Positions 48,736-56,624 of a stretch of 64,000 bases of DNA are shown here, piece by piece. Source of the DNA: Solirubrobacter deserti (GTDB lineage: Bacteria > Actinomycetota > Thermoleophilia > Solirubrobacterales > Solirubrobacteraceae); assembly GCF_003344625.1 (NCBI RefSeq), contig NZ_QPKJ02000003.1, positions 806,001 through 870,000 on the forward strand, given 5' to 3'. Every line of letters starts with the position of its first letter. The stretch's first letter is position 1. The position numbers were made by a program, and so were the translations under genes. The notes beneath the pieces were generated by a model that worked only from the letters and a program-made list of their open reading frames with translations, searched no databases and was not told where the DNA came from.

Positions 48736-49982
48736 GCATCCACGCGCGTACGTTCCACCGGCTCGCGGTGGCCCGGCGCGACACGGAGACGATCGCGGAG
48801 CTCGTCGCCGCCACCGGGCTGTCGCGGCGTACCGTCCAGGAGGCGCTGCGCGAGCCGGCGCAGGATCCGCCGCCGGACAAGCGCCGCCCCCTGTCGGCCG
48901 AGCACGTGGCGGAGTGGCAGGCGCGGCTCCCGGCGCCCGACCGTGACCTCGACCACGTCGGCGCCACCGCCGACACGGCGGTCCGGCGCGCCGAGTTCCT
49001 GCACGACACGTACTGGCTCGACGGCGCGCACCTGATCTGCGTCGGCGACCGGGACCTCACGTCGCTGGCGGTGGCCACGGTCTCGCCCGGGGTGAAGGTG
49101 ACCGTCGTGGACATCGACGAGCGCGTGTTGGCGGTGATCCGGCGCGTGGCGCGAGACGAGGGGTTGAATGTCCAGACCGCCTTCGCCGACCTGCGGCTCG
49201 GCCCGCCGGCGTCCCTGCGCGAGGCGGGCGACCTCGCGTTCACCGACCCGCCGTACACGCCCGAGGGCATCCAGCTGTTCGCCGCGCGGGCACTGCAGAT
49301 GCTGCGCCCGGACGACGACGCGCGCGTGCTGCTCGCCTACGGGTATGGCGAGGCGCAGGCCGCGCTCGGGTACGGCGTGCAGGAGGCGATCCACGAGCTG
49401 CGGCTGCTGATCGAGGCGCTGTACCCGCAGTTCAACCGCTACGTCGGCGCGGAGGCGATCGGCAGCGCGAGCTCGCTGTATGTGACGCGCCCGACGCGCC
49501 GCACGTGGGCGGCGGCGGACAAGAAGGGCCGCGCCTCGGCGCGCATCTACAGCGGCGGCAAGGCGTCGCTGGAGTCGGCCGCGCCGGAGCTCCCCGACCT
49601 GGGCGGCGCTCGCCGTGAGCGGCTGGAGGTCGACGTCTCCGCCCATCCGGCGCTCGCCGTGCGCGTACTGCTCGCGGCCCCCGCGCGCACGGTCGTGCTC
49701 CGCGGCGCGACCGACCTCCCGGACCTGTCGGCGCTCTACACGCGTGAGGGCGACACGTTCACGCTCGTCGAGGGCACGCTGCTGAGGGCGATCGCCGACC
49801 GCTCCCGCTCCAAGCTCGCCAACGCGTGGCGCGAGGCGATCATCGCGCGCACGCCGATGACCAAGAACGAGGCGCGCGCGCTCGTCGCCGAGCACGCCTC
49901 CGTCGCCGACGTGCTCGAGCGCCGGCTCCCCGAGCTCCCACGCGACGCGCTCGAGGACTTGTTGGTCGCCCTCGCGGAGTGA
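48732..49982 (+). CDS. Branched-chain polyamine synthase-like protein (BpsA family)
   Basis: 416 residues from GTG 48732. An N-terminal winged helix (TIAELVAATGLSRRTVQEAL) precedes a Rossmann aminopropyltransferase domain: DTYWLDGAHLICVGDRDLTS, VTVVDIDERVLAVIRRVARD and the family signature AFTDPPYTPEGIQLFAARAL. BpsA makes N4-branched spermidine/spermine in thermophilic archaea and bacteria. Here there is a C-terminal extension of about 120 residues (from ARRERLEVDVSAHPALAVRV) beyond the usual catalytic part. The host polyamine and product are not known. GTGA overlap with the hydrolase gene. Confidence 0.8.
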   Translation: MSIHARTFHRLAVARRDTETIAELVAATGLSRRTVQEALREPAQDPPPDKRRPLSAEHVAEWQARLPAPDRDLDHVGATADTAVRRAEFLHDTYWLDGAHLICVGDRDLTSLAVATVSPGVKVTVVDIDERVLAVIRRVARDEGLNVQTAFADLRLGPPASLREAGDLAFTDPPYTPEGIQLFAARALQMLRPDDDARVLLAYGYGEAQAALGYGVQEAIHELRLLIEALYPQFNRYVGAEAIGSASSLYVTRPTRRTWAAADKKGRASARIYSGGKASLESAAPELPDLGGARRERLEVDVSAHPALAVRVLLAAPARTVVLRGATDLPDLSALYTREGDTFTLVEGTLLRAIADRSRSKLANAWREAIIARTPMTKNEARALVAEHASVADVLERRLPELPRDALEDLLVALAE

Positions 49983-49997
49983 GACACTGACCGCGCA

Positions 49998-51122
49998 ATG
50001 GGAGTCGAGGTCATCGACGAGCGGTCGGTGCAGTTGCGCGTCGCGCTGCTGGTCGCGCGCGAGACGCCGCTCGACGCGTTCTTCGAGCAGGTCTCCCGCG
50101 AGGCGGCGCAGCTGCTCGGGATCGACGCCACGGGCGTGATGCGCTACATCGACGACGGCCGCGCGGTCGTCGTCGGCGTCTACCGCGCGGGCGGTTCACG
50201 CATGCTGCCGGTCAACGCCGAGCTCGACTTCGACCGCACCGAGAGCGCGCTCGGCCGGGCGCGCGCGGCCCGTGCGCCCGCGCGCGTCTCCAGCTACGAC
50301 CGCGCCCGCGGGGAGCTGCCCGCGGTGATGCGTTCGATGGGGATGAGCGTCTCGACGGCCACCCCGATCCTGATCGACGGCGAGCCGTGGGGCGCGCTCG
50401 TCGGCACCGCGCCGGAGGAGGACGCGCTGCCCGCGGGCCACGAGGCCAAGCTCGTCGGCCTGGCGGAACTCGTCGCCCAGGCGATCGTCAACGACCGCCG
50501 GCGCGCGGAGCTGGCCGCCTCCCGCACGCGCCTGCTGGAGGCCGGGGACGAGACGCGGCGCCGGCTCGAGCGGCTCCTGCACGAGGGCGCGCACCAGCAC
50601 GTGGTGGCGCTCGCGCTCAAGCTGCGCGTCGGGCTCGGGCGCACCGACCCGGCCAGCGCGGAGGCGGAGGTCCTGCGCGACGCGCTCGCGGACGCGATGG
50701 AGGCCAGTGCGGAGCTGTCCGAGCTCGCGCGCGGTCTGCATCCGGCTGTGCTGTCCGAGCGCGGGCTGGCGGCGGCGCTGCAGGCGGTCGCGGCGCGTTC
50801 GCGCGTGCCCGTGAACCTGCGCGCGTTGCCTGGGCGCCGTCACTCGGCCGTGATCGAGACCACGGCGTACCTGATGGTGTGCGAGGCGCTGGCCAACGCG
50901 CAGCGGCACGCGCGCGCGAACGAGTGCTGGCTGCACGCCGACGACCGCGGCGGGGCGCTGATCGTCGAGGTGCGCGACGACGGCGTCGGCGGTGCCGTGG
51001 TGCGCGCCGGCGGCGGGCTCGAGAGCGTCTCGGACCGGGCGGCGGCGCTCGGTGGATCCTTTGTGCTGGAGAGCCGTCCCGGCGGCACCGCGGTGCGGAT
51101 CGAGATCCCGACCGGGATGTGA
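49998..51122 (+). CDS. GAF-domain sensor histidine kinase (NarX/DesK-like)
   Basis: 374 residues. N-terminal GAF domain (about 15-165, FFEQVSREAAQLLGIDATGV, ATPILIDGEPWGALVGTAPE), dimerisation helix with phosphoacceptor H195 in RRLERLLHEGAHQH (the family norm is LHDGAQQ), and an ATPase domain with N box CEALANAQRHARAN, G1 DDGVGGA and G2 GGLESVSDRAAALGG. No transmembrane helix, so a cytoplasmic sensor. No response regulator is adjacent. It starts 15 bases after the BpsA gene. Confidence 0.9.
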   Translation: MGVEVIDERSVQLRVALLVARETPLDAFFEQVSREAAQLLGIDATGVMRYIDDGRAVVVGVYRAGGSRMLPVNAELDFDRTESALGRARAARAPARVSSYDRARGELPAVMRSMGMSVSTATPILIDGEPWGALVGTAPEEDALPAGHEAKLVGLAELVAQAIVNDRRRAELAASRTRLLEAGDETRRRLERLLHEGAHQHVVALALKLRVGLGRTDPASAEAEVLRDALADAMEASAELSELARGLHPAVLSERGLAAALQAVAARSRVPVNLRALPGRRHSAVIETTAYLMVCEALANAQRHARANECWLHADDRGGALIVEVRDDGVGGAVVRAGGGLESVSDRAAALGGSFVLESRPGGTAVRIEIPTGM

Positions 51123-51132
51123 CACTCGTCTG

Positions 51133-51600
51133 ATGGAGATCGAGCGCAAATTCGTGCTGGAGGCGCCGCCGGACGGGCTGGCGTCCCACGATTCACAGCA
51201 CTTCGAGCAGGGCTACCTCGCCATCGACCCGGCCGGCGCGGAGGTGCGCGTGCGCCGCAAGGACGGCACGGTCTCGGTGATGACGGTCAAGACCGGCATG
51301 GGTCTCGTGCGCGGCGAGGAGGAGTGGGAGATCGAGCCCGCCCACTTCGACGCGCTGTGGCCGCTGACCGGCGACCGCCGCGTGGTCAAGACGCGCTACT
51401 TCGTGCCGCTCGACGGGGACCTGGTCGCGGAGGTCGACGTCTACGAGGGCGAGCTCGACGGCCTGGTCACCGCCGAGGTCGAGTTCCCGGACGAGGCCAC
51501 GGCGCTCGCGTTCGAGGCCCCGGCGTGGATGGGCCGCGACGTCACCGAGGACAAGCGCTACGGCAACCGCGTGCTCGCGGTCGACGGCATCCCCGCGTAA
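51133..51600 (+). CDS. CYTH-domain protein (triphosphate tunnel metalloenzyme)
   Basis: 155 residues. Begins with the hallmark EIERKF, then GYLAIDPAGAEVRVRRKDGT, TVKTGMGLVRGEEEWEIE, VVKTRYFVPL and AEVDVYEGELDGLVTAEVEF, the alternating charged strands of the tunnel fold. Family members hydrolyse inorganic triphosphate or thiamine triphosphate, or act as class IV adenylate cyclases; length favours a simple triphosphatase. It is 10 bases after the kinase stop. Confidence 0.9.
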   Translation: MEIERKFVLEAPPDGLASHDSQHFEQGYLAIDPAGAEVRVRRKDGTVSVMTVKTGMGLVRGEEEWEIEPAHFDALWPLTGDRRVVKTRYFVPLDGDLVAEVDVYEGELDGLVTAEVEFPDEATALAFEAPAWMGRDVTEDKRYGNRVLAVDGIPA

Positions 51601-51609
51601 CGTACGCTC

Positions 51610-52191
51610 GTGCTGCGCGCGCTCAACCTGGCGGCGAAGGTCGCGCTGATCGGGCTGCTGCTGTTCGCGATCGTCCGGCCGGACCTGCCGCAGTTCGCGG
51701 GCAAGGCGATGACGACGCGGCTGTTCACGTTCGGGATCTCGGCCGTCCTGCTGCCGCTGATCTGGCTCGTGTTGCGGCCGCGTCGGCCCTATCCGCACGC
51801 GATCGACCTGTGCCTGCTCGCGCCGTTCCTGCTCGACACGGCCGGGAACGCGCTGGATCTGTACGGCGCCGTCGAGTGGTTCGACGACGCCATGCACTAC
51901 CTCAACTGGATCCCGTGGACGACGGCGTTCGGGCTCGCGCTGGCCGAGTTCGCGCCGCCCGTCCCGCGCTGGGCGCTGTTCGGGCTCGTGCTCGGGTTCG
52001 GCGCGGTGACGCACATCCTGTGGGAGCTCGCCGAGTTCTTCACGTTCATCCGCGGCGGTCCGGAGGAGGCGACGGCCTACCGGGACACGCTCGGCGACTT
52101 GACGCTCAGCCTGTGCGGGTCGGTCACCGGCGCGCTGATCGTCACACTCGCAGCTTCGCGGACACGGACTGGCCGCCGAACGTCGCCTTGA
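51610..52191 (+). CDS. Polytopic membrane protein, DUF2238/YjdF-like
   Basis: 193 residues from GTG 51610. Five predicted helices; conserved polar residues inside helices (DTAGNALDLYGAVEWFDDAM, HYLNWIPWTT, THILWELAEFFTFI, YRDTLGDLTLSLCGS) resemble the YjdF family. Function unknown. It is 9 bases downstream of the CYTH gene and its last 50 bases overlap the convergent TolB-like gene. Confidence 0.7.
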   Translation: MLRALNLAAKVALIGLLLFAIVRPDLPQFAGKAMTTRLFTFGISAVLLPLIWLVLRPRRPYPHAIDLCLLAPFLLDTAGNALDLYGAVEWFDDAMHYLNWIPWTTAFGLALAEFAPPVPRWALFGLVLGFGAVTHILWELAEFFTFIRGGPEEATAYRDTLGDLTLSLCGSVTGALIVTLAASRTRTGRRTSP

Positions 52192-53428
52192 CGGTGACGC
52201 GCTTGCCCTTGGAGACCTTGAAGTCGACGGAGACCTGGCCGCGCTTGCCGACGGTGACGGACCTCTTCGTGCCGGGGGTGAGCTTGAACGTGGCCTTGCC
52301 GGGCGCGCCGGTGATGAGCGTGGCGCGCAGGCCGCCCTTGCGGCGGGCGAGCTTGAGCGTCGGCTTGCGCTCAGACTTGGTGGGCGCGCCGCCGCCGGAG
52401 GTCTGGGTCGGCGGCGTCGCCGTGATCGGGCTGGTGGCGGGGACGTCGGCCGGGCCCCAGTCCGGGCTCTTCGCGCCGGGCGCCAGCAGCGTGCCCGGGC
52501 CGCCGGAGGCGCAGTTGTCCGGGATGCTCGTGACGAAGACACCCTGCGCGGTGCCGTAGGCAAACGCCTTGCCGCTCGGCGCGAGGCTCGTGCTCTCGAA
52601 CTTGCCGCCGCCGAGCTCATAGCAGCGCTCGGCGACGCGTTGGTTGACCTTGTTCGTGAACGGCGTGTGGTCCCAGTCGGGTGCGCCGAACGGGGACATC
52701 GTGGTGCGGTACACGCGCAGCTTCTCGTCCTCGCCGCCGGCGATGCCGATCACCGTGCTCAGGTCGCGGGAGAGCTCGACGGCGTCCACGCCGAAGCCCT
52801 GCTGGTCGTCGAAGAACCACGGGTCGACCGTGCCGCTGAGGGTGGTGAGGACGGCGTCGTCGTTGAAGATCTGGCCCGAGAACGACCGCACCAGCGTGTC
52901 GTTGGTCAGCCAGCTCGGATAGATCCAGCCCGTGAGCAGCGGGTACGCCTCGACGCCGGTGTAGCCGTCCGCGTTGGAGATCGCGACGCCCTGGCGCTGG
53001 GTGTAGACGTGGCAGGACGGGACGCTCGTCGCGCTGCACCCCGGCACGTTCTCGTAGGAGTCGTTGAACCACTCGTACGCGACCTTGGTGCCGTCCGGCG
53101 AGAGCTGCGGATTGAGCGGGCCGTGGAAGCGATTGACCGGGCCGGCGTTCGGCGCGCCGTCGCTGATCGGCGTGAGGAAGTCGGCCAGCACCTTGCCGTC
53201 GCGGGAGAGCTTGTGCAGCCGCTCGCCCGGCGCCAGCGCGATCATCGTGCCGTCATCGGCCTGGGACACCGACGCGTATGTGCCGGTCGACGTGATCTGC
53301 ACCGTGCGCGACCCGTCGGGCGTGGCCAGGAAGACGTTCCCGCCCTGCACGTAGGCAATCGAATCGGCCAGGGCGGGCGTGGCGACGGCGAGGGTCAACG
53401 CGGCGGTCAGCAGTGAGAGGCGCAACAT
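52142..53428 (-). CDS. Secreted TolB/WD40-like beta-propeller protein
   Basis: 428 residues. Signal peptide (LLTAALTLAVATPALA) then repeated propeller blades (SIAYVQGGNVFLATPDGSRT, LNPQLSPDGTKVAYEWFNDS, VELSRDLSTVIGIAGGEDEK, LAPSGKAFAYGTAQGVFV). A Pro/Thr linker and a C-terminal beta domain rich in Lys/Gly (KATFKLTPGTKRSVTVGKRG) follow; this domain recurs in secreted proteins of these bacteria. Probably a scaffold or binding protein. Ligand unknown. Confidence 0.85.
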   Translation of the reverse strand: MLRLSLLTAALTLAVATPALADSIAYVQGGNVFLATPDGSRTVQITSTGTYASVSQADDGTMIALAPGERLHKLSRDGKVLADFLTPISDGAPNAGPVNRFHGPLNPQLSPDGTKVAYEWFNDSYENVPGCSATSVPSCHVYTQRQGVAISNADGYTGVEAYPLLTGWIYPSWLTNDTLVRSFSGQIFNDDAVLTTLSGTVDPWFFDDQQGFGVDAVELSRDLSTVIGIAGGEDEKLRVYRTTMSPFGAPDWDHTPFTNKVNQRVAERCYELGGGKFESTSLAPSGKAFAYGTAQGVFVTSIPDNCASGGPGTLLAPGAKSPDWGPADVPATSPITATPPTQTSGGGAPTKSERKPTLKLARRKGGLRATLITGAPGKATFKLTPGTKRSVTVGKRGQVSVDFKVSKGKRVTVKATFGGQSVSAKLRV

Positions 53429-53470
53429 GCGGCCGAGACTGCGCAGTCCGCTTTGCCTCGACCTTGCCCG

Positions 53471-53518
53471 TGCCTTGCCACAAACTTAAAGCGGGACAGT
53501 CCCTCTTTAGGAAAGGCA
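53471..53518. repeat. Palindromic intergenic repeat, copy 1
   Basis: Core CTTAAAGCGGGAC-A-GTCCCTCTTTAGG (53485-53511), near-perfect 13-bp arms, flanked by outer arms TGCCTT (53471-53476) and AAGGCA (53513-53518). The same core occurs twice more at 62984-63010 and 63052-63079. A+T-rich AAAG/CTTT steps contrast with the surrounding GC-rich DNA. REP-like element. Confidence 0.8.
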
Positions 53519-53588
53519 CCCCCGCGCCGGCGAATCGACCGCCGGCGCGAATCGGGTGCGTGCGAAGTGCGACGAGCTCCGAGCGAGC

Positions 53589-53909
53589 TCAGCCCGTATC
53601 GGGCGCGCGGCCCGCGGGCATGAGCCCTGCGAGCGCTGTTTGGACCTTCGACCCATGGAGGCTGGGTTCCTGCCGCTGCATCGCCGGGACCAGCTCGTGG
53701 TGGCCGTCGTCGAACACGACGAGGCCGCCGTGGACGGCCAGCCAGGACGCGTCGGCGCTCAGCAGCGCGGCCTTGGCGCGCCACTCGGCCTCGACCGCCG
53801 TCGGCGCGAGCGCCGTCGCCTGCACGACGCCCGTGAACGCCGGCTCGCCCGTCGACGGGTCCAGCAGGTGTGGTGCGCGCGGGCGGCGAGGAGCGGTTGC
53901 GCAGAGGGC
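53589..53909 (-). pseudogene. C-terminal remnant of an ApbE-type FAD:protein FMN transferase
   Basis: About 106 codons. The reading shows HLLDPSTGEPAFTGVVQATA, LAPTAVEAEWRAKAALLSAD and HGGLVVFDDGHHELVPAM, which match the end of ApbE (HxxDPxTGxP, the T-x-x-A-E-A/D helix). The N-terminal two-thirds with the FAD site is gone; upstream DNA is the start region of the HAD gene. So this is a decayed fragment, not a gene. A palindromic repeat lies 70 bases away. Confidence 0.65.
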
Positions 53910-53963
53910 ATGCGACAAGGCTCGGCCCGCCCGCCGAGAGCCGTCCGAGAGGAGCCTGAGAGG

Positions 53964-54614
53964 ATGCTGGGGATGGCGGTCCTCTTCGATCTGGACGGCG
54001 TGCTGGTGGACTCGCGCGCCGCGTTCCTGAACTCCATGACGCTCGCACTGCGTGACCTCGAGCTCCCGGCGTACCCGCGCGAGGCGCTGCTCCCGTGCAT
54101 CGGCCCGCCGCTCAAGCTCGGCTTCTCCGAGCTGCTCGTGACCACCCCCGAGGACCCGCGCGTGGACGCGCTGATCGCCGCCTACCGCGGGCACTACGCG
54201 ACGATCTCGCTCACCGACACGACCGTCGCGCCCGGCATCCCCGCGGCGCTGGCGGCGATCGACGAGCCGAAGGCCGTGGCGACCTCCAAGCCCCGCCACT
54301 TCGCCGAGCCGCTGCTCACGGCGCTGGGCCTGCGTGAGCACTTCACCGTCGTGGCCGGGCCGGAGCTGGACGCCCGCGGCGAGACCAAGGCCGAGACGAT
54401 CACGCGTGCGCTGGCCCTCCTCGAAACCACCGACGCCGTCATGATCGGCGACCGCCGGTTCGACGTCGAGGGCGCGCACGCCAACGGCATCCCGTGCATC
54501 GGCGTGACGTGGGGCATCGGCGCTCGCGAGGAGCTCCAGGCGGCGGGCGCCGACGCGATCATCGACGCTCCGCTTGAGCTCGGTCCGGCCCTAGGCGTAA
54601 TGTCCCGCGCGTGA
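53964..54614 (+). CDS. HAD-superfamily phosphatase (phosphoglycolate phosphatase-like)
   Basis: 216 residues from ATG 53964 (ATG 53973 is equally possible). HAD motif I VLFDLDGVLVDS with both aspartates, motif II Ser/Thr in AVATSKPRHFAEPLL, Lys in GETKAETI, motif III/IV VMIGDRRFDVEGAHANG. The helical cap between motifs I and II is the Gph/PGP type. Likely small phosphate-ester hydrolase. TGA overlaps the next GTG by 4 bases. Confidence 0.9.
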   Translation: MLGMAVLFDLDGVLVDSRAAFLNSMTLALRDLELPAYPREALLPCIGPPLKLGFSELLVTTPEDPRVDALIAAYRGHYATISLTDTTVAPGIPAALAAIDEPKAVATSKPRHFAEPLLTALGLREHFTVVAGPELDARGETKAETITRALALLETTDAVMIGDRRFDVEGAHANGIPCIGVTWGIGAREELQAAGADAIIDAPLELGPALGVMSRA

Positions 54615-55099
54615 TTGCCGCCTTGAACCTGTACACGATCTCGCTGTTCATCCACATCAGCGCGGCGATCGTCGGCCTCGGGGCGACGTTCGCGCTCTCG
54701 ATCGCGTTCCCGCTCGCCCTGCGGATGAAGGATCCGCGGCACCTGCTGTTCATGCACCGCCTCAACCTCGAGGTGGTGACCAAGCTCGCCAGCCCGGCGC
54801 TCGGGATCATCCTGCTCACGGGCATCATCCAGGTGATCGACGGCGACCTCTCGTTCGGCGAGCCGTGGATCAGCGCGACGTTCGTGATCGTGTTCGTGCT
54901 CGGCGGCCTGCAGGGCGCGTACTTCGCCAAGACCGACCGCAAGCTCGCGGCGATGGTCGAGTCCGAGCTGGCGTCCGGCGCCACCCAGCTCTCGCCCGAG
55001 TATCAGAAGGAAGCGCAGCGCGAGGGCAGCATGGGCGCGCTCACCGGTCTGCTCGTGCTGGCGGCCGTGTTCCTGATGGTGATCAAGCCCGGCGCCTAG
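54611..55099 (+). CDS. DUF2269-type integral membrane protein
   Basis: 162 residues from GTG 54611. Four helices, with His in TISLFIHISAAIVGLGATFA and RHLLFMHRLNLEVVTKLASP, and a terminal helix. Family function unknown. GTGA overlap with the HAD gene; TAATGT (54598-54603) lies 7 bases before the start and could add an internal leaderless transcript. The stop shares CTAG with the convergent zincin gene. Confidence 0.82.
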   Translation: MIAALNLYTISLFIHISAAIVGLGATFALSIAFPLALRMKDPRHLLFMHRLNLEVVTKLASPALGIILLTGIIQVIDGDLSFGEPWISATFVIVFVLGGLQGAYFAKTDRKLAAMVESELASGATQLSPEYQKEAQREGSMGALTGLLVLAAVFLMVIKPGA

Positions 55100-56115
55100 G
55101 GCGTCGGCGTGTAAGGGACGCCCGCCGTGGCGGACAGCTGCGGGATCAGCATGTCGGCCTCGATCGCGGTGACCTCCGCGGCCGCCTGCGTCCGCTCCGG
55201 CGTGCCCGGTGCGGCCGCGTCCCGGATGCCCCGCCAGCGCACCAGGCGTTCCCCTTGCGCCTGGCCCGTGAACGACGCCGTGAGCACGCGCCTCGGTGAC
55301 AGGGCCCGCCCCGCCTCGTCGGCGACCTTCTGCCCGTGGCGCAGCTTGACCTCGGCGGCGGCGACGCCCTCGTTCGGGTAGTCGCCCATGATCGAATGGT
55401 CGGTGTGAACGCCGGGCGAGGTCGCGGTCCGGCGGTTGACGGCGGTCGTGTCCACGTACTCGTCGAGCAGCCCCATCAGGTGCGAGAGCTCGTGCGCGTA
55501 CCGGACGGGGTTGGACACGGCGCCGGTGAACCAGTTCCCCGAGTCCATCCGGCCCTGGCCCTTGTGCAACCGGACCGTGTTGTTGCCGCCCGAGGCCGAG
55601 AACTGCACGCGCAGGCGCATGGACAGCTGCTCGCCGCTGGCCGTGTCCGTGAGGATGAAGCGGTTGTCCCACAGCGAGACGAACGCGGTCTCGGCCGCGG
55701 TCTGCGTCGCCGCCAGCTCCTCGGGCGTGACGTCCGCGTCCGGGACGAGCCGGACCTTCTGCGTCACGACGATCTCGGACCCGACGACCTCGACGTCGAA
55801 GCCGGCGTGGCTTCCGTACGTTCCGCCGCCGACCCGGGGCTCGCTGATGCGGAAGGAGGCGGTGCTCGGCGTGCGGGCGACGGTACGCGAGGCGGCGAGC
55901 ATGCGCGTCACGCGAGCGTTGCCGGCCGTGCGCTGGAGCGCTCCTACGACCTCGGCGCGGGAGTCGGCGTCGGTCTCCGCCAGCAGCTCCGCCGGCCCGG
56001 CCGGCGCGCGGGCGGGGGTGAGCGTCGCGGGCAGGGCCTCGACGGTCTCTGCGGGACGCGCGCGCTCGACCTCCGGCGTCGTGTCCGTCGACGGTCGAGG
56101 GTCGAGGGTTCCCAT
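55096..56115 (-). CDS. Putative zinc metallopeptidase with an eCIS-cargo-like N-terminal motif
   Basis: 339 residues. No signal peptide. A disordered Pro/Glu/Ala N-terminus (1-55) leads to ALQRTAGNARVTRML (59-73), the LQRxAGNxxVxxML motif seen in actinobacterial proteins linked to extracellular contractile injection systems and DUF4157 proteins. The catalytic segment is HELSHLMGLLDEY (H208, E209, H212, with D218/E219 after), a compact HExxHxxGLxDE zinc site. The C-terminal 90 residues are helical. It probably acts outside the cell or inside a target after delivery. No injection-system genes lie in the window. Confidence 0.75.
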   Translation of the reverse strand: MGTLDPRPSTDTTPEVERARPAETVEALPATLTPARAPAGPAELLAETDADSRAEVVGALQRTAGNARVTRMLAASRTVARTPSTASFRISEPRVGGGTYGSHAGFDVEVVGSEIVVTQKVRLVPDADVTPEELAATQTAAETAFVSLWDNRFILTDTASGEQLSMRLRVQFSASGGNNTVRLHKGQGRMDSGNWFTGAVSNPVRYAHELSHLMGLLDEYVDTTAVNRRTATSPGVHTDHSIMGDYPNEGVAAAEVKLRHGQKVADEAGRALSPRRVLTASFTGQAQGERLVRWRGIRDAAAPGTPERTQAAAEVTAIEADMLIPQLSATAGVPYTPTP

Positions 56116-56164
56116 GGATCAACCCTCTTCGAGATCACCACCGCGGTCAAGCGCGCGAGCGCTT

Positions 56165-56596
56165 TCAGTAGGCCGCCGGCCCGTACGGCAGCCGGCCCTC
56201 GGTGACCCGCTCGACGACCTCGTCGTAGGCCCGCAGCACGCGCCCGACGCGCTCGTCGTCGAAGCGCTCGCCGGCGGGGATCTCGGCCCGATGCACGGGC
56301 GCGTCGCCGTCGCGGACCTCGACCCGCAACGTGTCCTCGCCCGTCGCCCATTCGGTCCGCGTGCTGACGAGCGTGTCGATTCCCGTCTCGCGCATCGCCT
56401 CCGCGAAGCGCGCCAGCTCGTCGGCGTCCAGCAAGCCGGTGTAGCGGCGATGGTCGCCCGCGCGGCGGTGGTCGACCTCGACCGAGCCGCCGTGGCGCAC
56501 CCGCAGCGCGATCTCGCCCGCCTCGAAGTGCTCGGTGCCCGTGGTGAGCTCGACGGTCCAGTCGGCGAGGTCGGCCATGCGCGATGAAGGCGGCAC
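56165..56596 (-). CDS. Conserved hypothetical protein
   Basis: 143 residues from GTG 56596, or 137 from ATG 56578. Mixed alpha/beta, acidic, no cysteines, no motif I recognise (EAGEIALRVRHGGSVEVDHR, DADELARFAEAMRETGIDTL, RVLRAYDEVVERVTEGRLPY). TATAGT (56608-56603) lies 6 bases before GTG 56596, which favours that start as a leaderless one. Cytoplasmic. Confidence 0.7.
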   Translation of the reverse strand: MPPSSRMADLADWTVELTTGTEHFEAGEIALRVRHGGSVEVDHRRAGDHRRYTGLLDADELARFAEAMRETGIDTLVSTRTEWATGEDTLRVEVRDGDAPVHRAEIPAGERFDDERVGRVLRAYDEVVERVTEGRLPYGPAAY

Positions 56597-56624
56597 AGCG
56601 CGACTATATCCGGCGGCCGCCGGG

